Shown in pieces: positions 1-6,466 of a DNA stretch of 8,729 nucleotides (its first letter is position 1; every line of letters begins with the position of its first letter). The stretch covers positions 1 through 8,729 of the forward strand of contig DEBC01000054.1 of the NCBI GenBank assembly GCA_002348365.1, read 5' to 3'. This DNA comes from Alphaproteobacteria bacterium UBA2966. GTDB taxonomy: Bacteria; Pseudomonadota; Alphaproteobacteria; UBA2966. The translations under genes were made by a program, and so were the position numbers. The notes under the pieces were generated by a model. It saw only the letters and a list, made by a program, of their open reading frames with translations, was not told where the DNA came from and ran no database searches.

Positions 1-1071
1 TCAGGCCGAGACTTCAAGGGCCCCTACGATGTTGTGCATGATCGCATGCTGATGTTTGACAACGCCCGCCGTGATTCACTGGGTGGAGTTATCGAATGCC
101 AAGGCATCACTGATCCCGTGCTGGAGACCACATTGCCTCCGGCTCAGCACAAGAAACTTGCTGAAGACGTTGAACTGATACGGGCGGCTTTTCCTACCTT
201 TGACACAAATTCGTATCGCGCAGGTCATTTGACGCCCGTGTTCTTCGGCAGTGCTTACAACAATTTCGGAGTGCAGGAACTCTTGGATGCACTGGTCGCA
301 TGGGCGCCTTCTCCGCGTTCGCAGCCTGCTGAGCCGCGTCCAATTGGGCCAATGGAGCCGAAGGTCTCAGGCTTCGTATTCAAAGTGCAAGCCAACATGG
401 ATCCCAATCACCGCGATCGCCTCGCGTTCCTGCGGCTCTGCAGCGGGAAGTTCAAGCGCGGCATGAAGCTCACTCAAATTGGTACGGGCAAGGTGCTGTC
501 GGTTAATTCACCAATACTGTTTTTGGGGCGCGAACGTGAGATTGTCGACGAAGCCTGGCCCGGTGACATTGTCGGTATTCCCAATCACGGCGTACTCAGG
601 GTGGGTGACACACTGACCGAAGGCGAAGAGGTCAAGATTGTTGGAATTCCCAACTTTGCACCCGAAATTCTTCGTCGGGTACGGCTGGAAGATCCGATGA
701 AATCGAAGCAGCTCAAGCGCGCTCTCGATGATCTGGCTGAGGAAGGCGTCACCCAGGTGTTTCGTCGAACAGTTGGTGCCGATTACATTGTTGGTGTTGT
801 CGGCCAGTTGCAGCTTGATGTTCTGAAAACACGCGCCGATGCCGAGTATCAGATAAGGATTGACCTCGAGCCGGCGCCGTTTGAGGCTGCGCGTTGGATC
901 CTCGCTGACGCTAAGGCTGATCTCGACCGGTTCATGTCGGCTTATCGCGGCAGTTTGTCGGAAGATCGCGACGGCTCGCCGGTGTTTCTGGCACGGAGTG
1001 TCTGGGAGCTGGGTTACGTTGCCGAGAAGAACCCAAGGATCAAATTCTCTAACATTCGAGAACGTGCCTGA
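1..1071 (+). CDS. prfC: Peptide chain release factor 3, C-terminal part (partial at window start)
   Basis: RF3 is the cytoplasmic translational GTPase that removes RF1 or RF2 from the ribosome after peptide release. The frame is open from base 1, giving 356 residues before TGA; the full family is about 530, so the start and most of the G domain (P-loop, switch regions) lie outside the window. Visible RF3 signatures in order: the FFGSAYNNFGV segment (G5-like, end of the G domain), then GFVFKVQANMDPNHRDR opening the domain II beta barrel, then PGDIVGIPNHG, GIPNFAPE and EEGVTQVFR, and the C-terminal ATP-free domain III ending in a short basic tail. These match E. coli RF3 from memory almost block by block. 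An internal GTG at 34 is not the start, because homology continues upstream of it. No frameshift is seen. It is followed after 128 nt by yajQ on the same strand. Confidence 0.96.
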   Translation, partial: SGRDFKGPYDVVHDRMLMFDNARRDSLGGVIECQGITDPVLETTLPPAQHKKLAEDVELIRAAFPTFDTNSYRAGHLTPVFFGSAYNNFGVQELLDALVAWAPSPRSQPAEPRPIGPMEPKVSGFVFKVQANMDPNHRDRLAFLRLCSGKFKRGMKLTQIGTGKVLSVNSPILFLGREREIVDEAWPGDIVGIPNHGVLRVGDTLTEGEEVKIVGIPNFAPEILRRVRLEDPMKSKQLKRALDDLAEEGVTQVFRRTVGADYIVGVVGQLQLDVLKTRADAEYQIRIDLEPAPFEAARWILADAKADLDRFMSAYRGSLSEDRDGSPVFLARSVWELGYVAEKNPRIKFSNIRERA

Positions 1072-1199
1072 TCTCGAGCAAGTTGCAGATAGTGTGGCCT
1101 GGCGCTTCCATACCATTCGCCAATCAGTTCACCTGAAACTTTCTGCGCGAGCGCCAAAACCATCTAATAGTGCCTCACATTGAAATTGGAGCGTTATCC

Positions 1200-1685
1200 A
1201 TGCCTTCATTCGATATTGTCTCGCGCACCGACCTCTCCGAAGTCGACAATGCCATTCAGGGCGCCATGCGCGAGATCGGCACCCGGTTCGATTTCAAAGG
1301 TAGCCAGTGCAGCATTGAACGGACCGACGAAACCATCCTTATCCGAGCTGATGATGAAATGAAGCTGCGCCAGGTGCAGGAGTTGCTGCGCGGCTATCTC
1401 GCTCGGCGCAAGGTGGAGGTTGGTGCCTTCGATTTCCAGAAGGTTCAGGCCGCATCCGGTAATACCGTACGCCAAGTCGTTCTGATTAAGCAGGGGATCG
1501 AACGTGACTTAGCGCAGACGATTGTAAAAGCCGTTAAGGCGTCAAAGGTAAAAGCGCAAATTGCCATTCAAGGCACTGAGTTGAGAGTTTCTGGCAAGAA
1601 ACGTGATGATCTGCAGGCCGTAATCAAGCTGATCAAAGGGCAGGAAAACACGCAGCCGCTGCAATACGTGAACTTCCGGGATTAG
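1200..1685 (+). CDS. yajQ: YajQ/DUF520 family nucleotide (cyclic di-GMP)-binding protein
   Basis: A 161-residue cytoplasmic protein of the YajQ/DUF520 family, usually 160-165 residues. Family members fold as two ferredoxin-like halves; some bind cyclic di-GMP and act with a transcription factor, others have been reported to bind tRNA or nucleotides, so the exact role here is not settled. Signatures seen: MPSFDIVS at the N-terminus, the RFDFKGS segment near residues 29-35, the KQGIERDLAQ segment, the IQGTELRVSGKKRDDLQAV block and the terminal YVNFRD. The ATG at 1200 is preferred over an in-frame GTG at 1170 because MPSFDIVS is the invariant family start and GGAG (1188-1191) lies 8 nt upstream. 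Length and both ends are intact. The text (for example DFKGSQCSIER) reads closer to alphaproteobacterial YajQ than to that of E. coli. Confidence 0.95.
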   Translation: MPSFDIVSRTDLSEVDNAIQGAMREIGTRFDFKGSQCSIERTDETILIRADDEMKLRQVQELLRGYLARRKVEVGAFDFQKVQAASGNTVRQVVLIKQGIERDLAQTIVKAVKASKVKAQIAIQGTELRVSGKKRDDLQAVIKLIKGQENTQPLQYVNFRD

Positions 1686-1970
1686 CTACGTTAGTGGCAG
1701 AAAATGTAGATTTCCGGTTCATTCGGGCTCCGTCTCAAGTTCCGCTTAGCGGAAGCGGGCATCACGTTTTTTCCTCCGCACGAGATCCGGGCCTAATTTG
1801 GTCGGCGATCTCAAAGGGATAGGAATTGAAAGCGGAACTAGAATTTCGCATGACTGTCCGCCCGCCAGTCTATCCCATTGATATAAATGGAAAAATTCAT
1901 GTTTGGAAAGTCCCGAACTTGTGCGGCTTTCCGCCCGATGGGCGGCCCATAGCAGGCACTAGAGACTGAC
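1686..1970. other. Gene-poor spacer with a small ORF of doubtful status
   Basis: No convincing gene is seen here. A 6-bp hairpin (TTCCGC, loop TTA, GCGGAA; 1740-1754) follows yajQ, with a T6 run at 1767-1772. The 12-nt gap between them makes it a poor intrinsic terminator. A 39-codon ORF runs from ATG 1850 to TGA 1967-1969. Its text, PIDINGKIHVWKV, loosely recalls the N-terminal metal-binding segment of amidohydrolases (DxHxHVW), with Lys in place of the first His. It has no good ribosome-binding site and is in a different frame from the amidohydrolase fragment that starts one base after its stop. The stretch may be the eroded 5' part of that gene or unrelated DNA. Confidence 0.4.
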
Positions 1971-2555
1971 GTGCTTCCCAAGAACTGGACCAAGGCCGCG
2001 GGTATGTTCGAATACATTGTCGGCCGATTGGATGCGTACCCGCACGAGGGCATCGGCGAATTTCACCTGCACTCCGTCGACCCCCTTGATGAGCCCCTGC
2101 TGCGGAAGATCGCAGAACAGGCCAGATCAAGAGACATCTACATTCATGTGCACTCGGGGAAGGATCCTGTAGATCTGCTTTTCTCGCTCGAACCCCATCT
2201 CAAGATCATCTGGGCGCAAGCGGGGATGGTCGAACCCGCCGAAACGGTCGAAGAGATGATGGCAACCTACGAGCTGCTTTGGACTGATACGTCCTATCGT
2301 GAGTGGGATATTCTGGCGCCTGACGGCACCATTGACCCGGCGTGGCGGCGCGTCATCGAACGCTTCCCGGACCGTTTCATGGTCGGGTCAGATACCTGGG
2401 TCAATGAACAGTGGGACAATTACGCGGAATTGATCGCGGTCAATCGGAAATGGCTCAGCCAGTTTCCGCGTCCGATTGCGGAAATGATCGCCTTCAAGAA
2501 TGCCGAACGGCTTTTTGACCGGAAGGTCGAGACTCAACTGATCGGCAATCGCTAG
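1971..2555 (+). pseudogene. Amidohydrolase (Amidohydro_2-type TIM barrel), 5'-truncated and probably decayed
   Basis: The 194-residue reading frame resembles the C-terminal two thirds of metal-dependent amidohydrolases of the Amidohydro_2 group, which hydrolyse or decarboxylate diverse substrates. Seen: NWTKA near the start, GIGEFHLH (about 27-34), IHVHSG (58-63, two histidines expected near the metal), IIWAQAGM (79-86), DTSYREWD, and DRFMVGSDTWVN, containing the expected catalytic Asp, then KNAERLF. Full-length members have roughly 100 more residues with the HxH metal motif, and these are absent; an in-frame TAG at 1950-1952 closes the frame upstream. The family usually has WAHAGM or WDHAGM, whereas here the His is Gln (Q83), a likely loss of a functional residue. 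The GTG at 1971 has no clear Shine-Dalgarno. An expressed short protein cannot be excluded, but truncation plus the lost His favours a remnant. Confidence 0.65.
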
Positions 2556-2611
2556 CAGGACCCCGAGAGTTGCCGCCGATCAGTTGGCGGGACATTGAGC
2601 GTCGGTCTGAA

Positions 2612-2641
2612 TTGATCGATTGTGAGTCCTCTTCGGATAAT
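2612..2641 (+). promoter_or_regulatory. Candidate sigma70-type promoter for the CMD/AhpD-like gene
   Basis: TTGATC (2612-2617) matches 4 of 6 bases of the -35 consensus. After an 18-bp spacer, GATAAT (2636-2641) matches 5 of 6 of the -10 consensus. Transcription would begin near 2648, leaving a leader of about 57 nt before the ATG at 2705. It sits in the 149-nt gap between the amidohydrolase remnant and the next gene, where a new transcript would be needed. Pattern reading only. Confidence 0.4.
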
Positions 2642-2704
2642 CTGTGGGACAATAGCCGTTGACCAGACGAATTTTGGCCTTTCACGCCGACACAGGGAAC
2701 AGAT

Positions 2705-3316
2705 ATGGCACGCGTACCCCTCATCGATGAGAACGACCCATCCACGGAGATTGAGGTTCGAGAAGCCTTGTTGGCAGCAGGGAAAAGCCGCGGTCGCGTC
2801 GTCAATGTCTTCCGGGCACTGGCCAACAGGCCAGAGGCCTTGAATGCGCTCTTCACTCTCTCGCAGGCCGTCTACACGAAAAACTCGACGCTTGAGCCTC
2901 AGCACGCTGAACTGGCCTACCTGACTTCCACTTCAGTCAACGACTGCTTCTACTGAATACCGACGCACATCGCCTTCGGTCGAGGGCTCGGACTGACAGA
3001 AGAAAAGATGCGCTATCTCACAGACAATCCGCTACCCGACGGAATCTACAGTGAGGCCGAAGCCGCCATCATTCGTTACGCGCAGAAGTCAACGCGACTG
3101 GAACCGATTGACGAGGACACCTACGGGAATCTGGAGAGTCACTTCAGCAGGGAGCAGATTGTCGATATCTGTCTAACGGTCGGGTATAGCAATGTGATCA
3201 ACCGGTTTCATGCGACTTTCTTGACGGATATCGATGAACAGACGCTCACTGAAGTGGAGGCGGGCAATTCAAAGAGTGGGAGTTGCCCCATTCCGTTGCC
3301 AGCCATGCCGGGCTAG
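2705..3316 (+). CDS. AhpD-like / carboxymuconolactone decarboxylase family protein, putative selenoprotein (in-frame TGA at 2954-2956 as Sec84)
   Basis: If the TGA at 2954-2956 is read through, this is one 203-residue protein of the CMD/AhpD fold, a cytoplasmic all-helical family that includes thiol-based peroxidase or disulfide reductase partners (AhpD) and lactone decarboxylases. The first 83 residues hold NVFRALANRPEAL and ELAYLTSTSVNDCFY. After the TGA the same frame continues IPTHIAFGRGLGLTEEK, then SEAEAAIIRYA and the C-terminal VGYSNVINRFHATF block. The redox centre reads C81-F-Y-U84-I-P-T-H88, aligning with the AhpD CxxC-xxx-H, and E69 lies 12 residues before C81 as in AhpD (E118/C130 in M. 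tuberculosis, from memory). So TGA replaces exactly the second active-site Cys. A SECIS-like hairpin follows. The ATG at 2705 has AGGGAA (2694-2699) at 5 nt. Alternatives: a nonsense mutation from a Cys codon (TGC/TGT to TGA), giving an 83-residue fragment, or reinitiation at ATG 3008. Both halves look well conserved, which favours recoding. GFA follows 149 nt downstream. Confidence 0.8.
2957..2991 (+). promoter_or_regulatory. Putative bacterial SECIS element downstream of the in-frame UGA
   Basis: Upper stem: GCCTTC (2972-2977) pairs with GAGGGC (2982-2987) over 6 bp, including one U-G wobble (2975-2984), and closes a GGUC tetraloop (2978-2981). Lower helix: CCGA (2960-2963) pairs with TCGG (2988-2991), separated from the upper stem by an 8-nt one-sided internal loop. 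The first loop G is 21 nt after the UGA; in E. coli fdhF, whose SelB-binding hairpin also has a GGUC loop, it is 18 nt by my recollection. U2975 or U2976 could serve as the bulged U that SelB reads. SelB binding is inferred, not shown, and the hairpin overlaps coding sequence as bacterial SECIS elements do. Confidence 0.6.
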
Positions 3317-3454
3317 TCGATCATCGACCCGCGATGCCATTCCAGGCCTTGAAAATTGTGCCTTCCAATTGATGTGCGAAAGGAAGAGAATTTGTCACGT
3401 AGTGATTGTTGAGGCCGAATTCTGAATCTTCGTTCGATAAAAATCTGAAACAAG

Positions 3455-3460
3455 AGGAGG
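3455..3460 (+). promoter_or_regulatory. Consensus Shine-Dalgarno AGGAGG of the GFA-family gene
   Basis: A perfect AGGAGG lies 5 nt before the ATG at 3466, inside an A/G-rich leader. It is the strongest ribosome-binding site in the window and fixes the start. It suggests efficient translation. Confidence 0.85.
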
Positions 3461-3465
3461 AATAG

Positions 3466-3939
3466 ATGGCGCACAAATTTTCTGGCGGATGTGACCACGT
3501 TCACACACATGCCGATAACGAGCCGATCGACAACCACACGTGTCATTGCTCGGTCTGCAAGCGTGTTACCGGACAGGACACCACCCATGTGGTTTTCTTA
3601 GGCCATGGCGATCTGGCTGTCGACGATTCCGATGGAATGAACCGTCAGCCGTTCAATGATCAGAACCCCGATGGACCCCTGGAGCTTTGCACCTGCTCCA
3701 CGCCGATCATGCTGGATGACAAGCAAGGCCGCATTCGGGCAGTGTTACCAAACCTGATGGGATTCGCCGCAGGTAATTTGCCAGACGCGACCTATCACGC
3801 GTTCTACGACCCGGCCACCGGTGTTCCAAGACCGGATGACGGCCGACCCGTAGATGAGGGTTTGCGGCCCGAATTCGTTTGGCCGGATCCGGCGCAACCC
3901 GGAACCTGCTCACTAGCCGAGACCGCCCCGCGCCGGTGA
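3466..3939 (+). CDS. GFA-family (glutathione-dependent formaldehyde-activating enzyme / CENP-V fold) zinc protein
   Basis: A 157-residue cytoplasmic protein with the GFA cysteine pattern. Seen: GGC at residues 7-9, CHCSVC at 26-31 (the CxCxxC that holds the second, substrate-side zinc in Gfa), followed by KRVTGQ, and LCTCSTPI at 74-81 matching the CxxCGTP that completes the structural zinc site. The known family member, Gfa of Paracoccus, promotes addition of glutathione to formaldehyde, but many homologues have no proven substrate. Deviations: the usual N-terminal CxC is C9-D-H11, the later pair is C75-x-C77 rather than CxxC, and the N-terminus is rich in histidine (H11, H13, H15, H24). The C-terminal third holds proline-rich YDPATGVPRPDDGRP. 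The start is fixed by a consensus Shine-Dalgarno. It lies 149 nt after the putative selenoprotein gene, and a terminator at its stop ends the unit. The fold is confident; the substrate is unknown. Confidence 0.82.
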   Translation: MAHKFSGGCDHVHTHADNEPIDNHTCHCSVCKRVTGQDTTHVVFLGHGDLAVDDSDGMNRQPFNDQNPDGPLELCTCSTPIMLDDKQGRIRAVLPNLMGFAAGNLPDATYHAFYDPATGVPRPDDGRPVDEGLRPEFVWPDPAQPGTCSLAETAPRR

Positions 3940-3961
3940 ATCGGTGCGGGGCATTCTTTTT
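3925..3961 (+). terminator. Rho-independent terminator overlapping the GFA stop codon
   Basis: GCCCCGCGCCG (3925-3935) pairs with CGGTGCGGGGC (3942-3952): an 11-bp stem with one G-U pair and a 6-nt loop, followed by TTCTTTTT (3954-3961). The TGA stop of the GFA gene (3937-3939) lies in the loop. It separates the CMD/GFA unit from the molybdenum enzyme gene downstream. Confidence 0.9.
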
Positions 3962-4012
3962 GGTCCGGCCCCGATTCCGCGTTGACGGGAAACCTGATCT
4001 AGAGTGGTCCGA

Positions 4013-6334
4013 ATGGTACGCAATCGAAATCTCACGCTCAGTCATTGGGGCGCCTACGAACTGGAGGTCGAGGGTGGTGATGTTGCGTCCGTCCATTCCT
4101 ACGAAAGTGACACGGATCCATCGCCGATCGGGCAGTCGTTTGTGGGCTCGGTGCGGCATCGAAGTCGAATCGCTCAACCGGCCGTGCGCCGAGGCTGGCT
4201 CGAGCGCGGGCCACACGATCATGGCGGAGGACGCGGCGAGGAGCCCTTCGTCTCGGTCAGTTGGGACGAGGCACTGGATCTTGTTGCCGCCGAACTTGAC
4301 CGGGTCAGGAAGGTACACGGAAACGAAGCCGTTTTCGGCGGATCGTACGGCTGGGCCAGTGCCGGTCGATTTCATCATGCCCTGAGCCAGATCCACCGGT
4401 TCCTGAATGGGTTTGGTGGTTACACCTTCTCTGTCGACACTTATTCAACGGCCGCGGCGCGGGTCGTCATCCCCCACGTGCTGGGCAAGGATTTCTTCTA
4501 CGGCGTCGTGATGTCTATGACGGCCTGGCCGGTCATTGCCGAACACACTCGGCTGGTCGTCGCCTTCGGGGGAGTCGCGCTCAAGAATGCGCAGACCAGC
4601 GCCGGCGGCCTGGTTCGCCACACCGCTCGAGACTGGCTCCAGCGCGCTCGTGACAACGATGTCGAATTCGTCAACATCAGCCCTCTGAAGGAGGACGCCG
4701 CGGAGTTCCTCGAAGCGGAATGGTGGCCGCTTCGGCCCAATACCGATACCGCCATGATGCTGGGCCTGGCTCATACCCTGGTCGTGGAGGACCTCCACGA
4801 TCGTGAGTTCCTGTCGAGCCACTGCACCGGATTCGACCGCTTTCTGCCCTACTTGATGGGCGACAAAGACGGCATCGCGAAGACCGCCGACTGGGCCGCC
4901 GCCATAACCGGCGTCGATGGAGATCGGATCCGCGCACTCGCGCAGCGCATGGCGGAGACGCGCACCATGATCATGGTGGCGCGGGCGCTCCAGCGGGGAG
5001 ATCACGGCGAACAGCCCTATTGGATGGGGGCGGTGCTGGCGGCGATGCTCGGTCAGATCGGACTCCCGGGCGGTGGTGTCGGGTTCGGATATGCCGCCGA
5101 AGGCGGAAATGGTTCGCCTGTGCAGGTGCGCCGTGGCCCGGCGCTGCCACAGGGTGTGAACCGCGTCGAAAAGTTCATCCCTGTGGCGCGGATTGCCGAT
5201 GCCTTGCTTCAGCCGGGAGAGGCCTATGACTACAACGGTCAGCGGCTGACATTTCCCGACATCCGGCTCGTCTACTGGTGCGGCGGCAACCCGTTCCATC
5301 ATCATCAGGATTTGAATCGGCTGGTTGCCGCCTGGCAGCGGCCCGAGACCATCGTCGTGCATGAGCCCTACTGGAACTCTCTGGCCCGCCATGCCGATAT
5401 CGTTCTGCCCGCGACGACTTCCCTCGAACGCAATGACATCGGACGGTCCAGCAACGACCCCCACATCGTTGCCATGCCACAGGTCGTGCCACCGCCGGGT
5501 GAGGCCCGGAACGATTACGACATGTTCCGGGCTCTGGCCTCTCGCCTCGGGTTTGAGGACCAGTTCACCGAAGGTCGCAGCGAAATGGAGTGGCTGCGCC
5601 ATCTTTACGACGACTTCCGCCAGCACGTCGCTCGCGACGATATCGAACTGCCCGATTTCGAGGCGTTCTGGCACCTCAACATCCTCGAGCTTCCTATCGA
5701 GGACAATGATCGTGTGCTGCTGGAGGACTTTCGCCGGAACCCCCAGGAATACCCCCTGCCGACGCCGTCGGGTCGCATTGAGATTTTTTCCGAAACGATT
5801 GACGGGTTCGGGTACGACGATTGTCCCGGCCATCCCATCTGGATGGAGCCGGCCGAGTGGCTTGGCTCTGAGCTGTCCCAAAGATTTCCCCTCCATCTCC
5901 TGTCCAACCAGCCCAGAACCCGCCTGCACAGCCAGTTGGATTTCGGCTCCACCAGCACCGATTCCAAGATCAAGGGCAGAGAGCCGATCCTGATTCATGT
6001 GGATGACGCCAGGTCGCGCGGCATCCAGGACGGTGACGTCGTTCGGATTTTCAATGATCGCGGCGCCTGTCTCGCAGGCGCGCGTGTGACGTCGGATATT
6101 CAGTCGGGTGTCGTCATGCTGTGCACCGGTGCGTGGTACGACCCGGTTACGCCTGGCGGTCTGGACCGTCACGGGAACCCCAATGTCCTGACCCTGGACA
6201 AAGGCACGTCACGCCTGGCGCAGGGTCCCAGTTCGAATACCACGCTGGTAGAAATGGAACGCGCAGCGGACCCTGTCCCGGCAATCGAAGTCTTCGATCC
6301 GCCCGAGATACAGGTGCGCGGCCACGACGAATGA
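4013..6334 (+). CDS. bisC: Molybdopterin-dependent S-/N-oxide reductase, biotin sulfoxide reductase (BisC) type
   Basis: A 773-residue member of the DMSO reductase family, close in length and block order to E. coli BisC (about 777). BisC reduces biotin sulfoxide and methionine-S-sulfoxide in the cytoplasm using a bis-MGD molybdenum cofactor. Seen: SHWGAYELEVEGG at the start; VSWDEALDLV; SYGWASAGRFHHA; DTYSTAAARVVIPHVLG with S145 as the expected serine ligand to Mo; IAKTADWAAAITGV; LAAMLGQIGLPGGGVG; HADIVLPATTSLERND; TPSGRIEIFS; and a C-terminal cofactor-binding domain (IHVDDARSRGIQDGDVVRIFNDRG) ending with NPNVLTLDKGTSRLAQG. No N-terminal Fe-S cysteine motif and no twin-arginine signal are present, which fits BisC rather than TorA or DorA. 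An alternative GTG start at 4004 adds three residues; neither start has a strong Shine-Dalgarno, and ATG is preferred. It follows the terminator, so it probably has its own promoter. Substrate not determinable: BisC-, TorZ- and MtsZ-like enzymes are similar. Confidence 0.88.
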   Translation: MVRNRNLTLSHWGAYELEVEGGDVASVHSYESDTDPSPIGQSFVGSVRHRSRIAQPAVRRGWLERGPHDHGGGRGEEPFVSVSWDEALDLVAAELDRVRKVHGNEAVFGGSYGWASAGRFHHALSQIHRFLNGFGGYTFSVDTYSTAAARVVIPHVLGKDFFYGVVMSMTAWPVIAEHTRLVVAFGGVALKNAQTSAGGLVRHTARDWLQRARDNDVEFVNISPLKEDAAEFLEAEWWPLRPNTDTAMMLGLAHTLVVEDLHDREFLSSHCTGFDRFLPYLMGDKDGIAKTADWAAAITGVDGDRIRALAQRMAETRTMIMVARALQRGDHGEQPYWMGAVLAAMLGQIGLPGGGVGFGYAAEGGNGSPVQVRRGPALPQGVNRVEKFIPVARIADALLQPGEAYDYNGQRLTFPDIRLVYWCGGNPFHHHQDLNRLVAAWQRPETIVVHEPYWNSLARHADIVLPATTSLERNDIGRSSNDPHIVAMPQVVPPPGEARNDYDMFRALASRLGFEDQFTEGRSEMEWLRHLYDDFRQHVARDDIELPDFEAFWHLNILELPIEDNDRVLLEDFRRNPQEYPLPTPSGRIEIFSETIDGFGYDDCPGHPIWMEPAEWLGSELSQRFPLHLLSNQPRTRLHSQLDFGSTSTDSKIKGREPILIHVDDARSRGIQDGDVVRIFNDRGACLAGARVTSDIQSGVVMLCTGAWYDPVTPGGLDRHGNPNVLTLDKGTSRLAQGPSSNTTLVEMERAADPVPAIEVFDPPEIQVRGHDE

Positions 6335-6466
6335 TCAGTTCCTCCGACTTTGGTTTGCTGGAACGTCAACCTTTGTAGGCCCGGGCTGAGAGTAAAACAA
6401 ACAAGATCGAGCGCTTTTCTCTTCGGTCATCCATGCCGTAAGATTCGACCTTCGAAAGGGGAGATC
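6335..6466. other. 132-nt intergenic gap before the Rieske gene
   Basis: No gene and no T-tailed hairpin is seen. The frame of the next gene stays open back to 6350, but that extension (basic, cysteine-containing, no homology that I recognise) is treated as non-coding. The A/T-rich patch at about 6391-6410 could belong to a promoter, but no convincing -35/-10 pair was found. Confidence 0.4.

Noticed and set aside
1740..1772. Hairpin plus T6 run as a terminator for yajQ
   Set aside because: The stem is only 6 bp and the T-run begins 12 nt after it, too far for a normal intrinsic terminator.
3008..3316. A separate 102-residue gene starting at ATG 3008
   Set aside because: It is in the same frame as 2705-2953, and the codons between the TGA and 3008 continue family-conserved sequence (IPTHIAFGRGLGL), so it is the second half of one gene. 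Reinitiation remains a minor alternative.
3316..3328. Palindrome GTCGA-TCA-TCGAC just after the CMD/AhpD-like gene
   Set aside because: Short 5-bp stem, no T-tract; could be chance or a weak mRNA-end structure.
3406..3441. Promoter for the GFA gene from TTGTTG or TTGAGG with GATAAA
   Set aside because: The spacers are 24 and 21 bp, outside the usual range for sigma70.
4445..6172. A 575-codon open frame on the minus strand opposite the molybdenum enzyme gene
   Set aside because: It lies fully inside a gene with end-to-end BisC similarity. Long antisense frames are common in GC-rich coding DNA, and its translation shows no recognisable domain.
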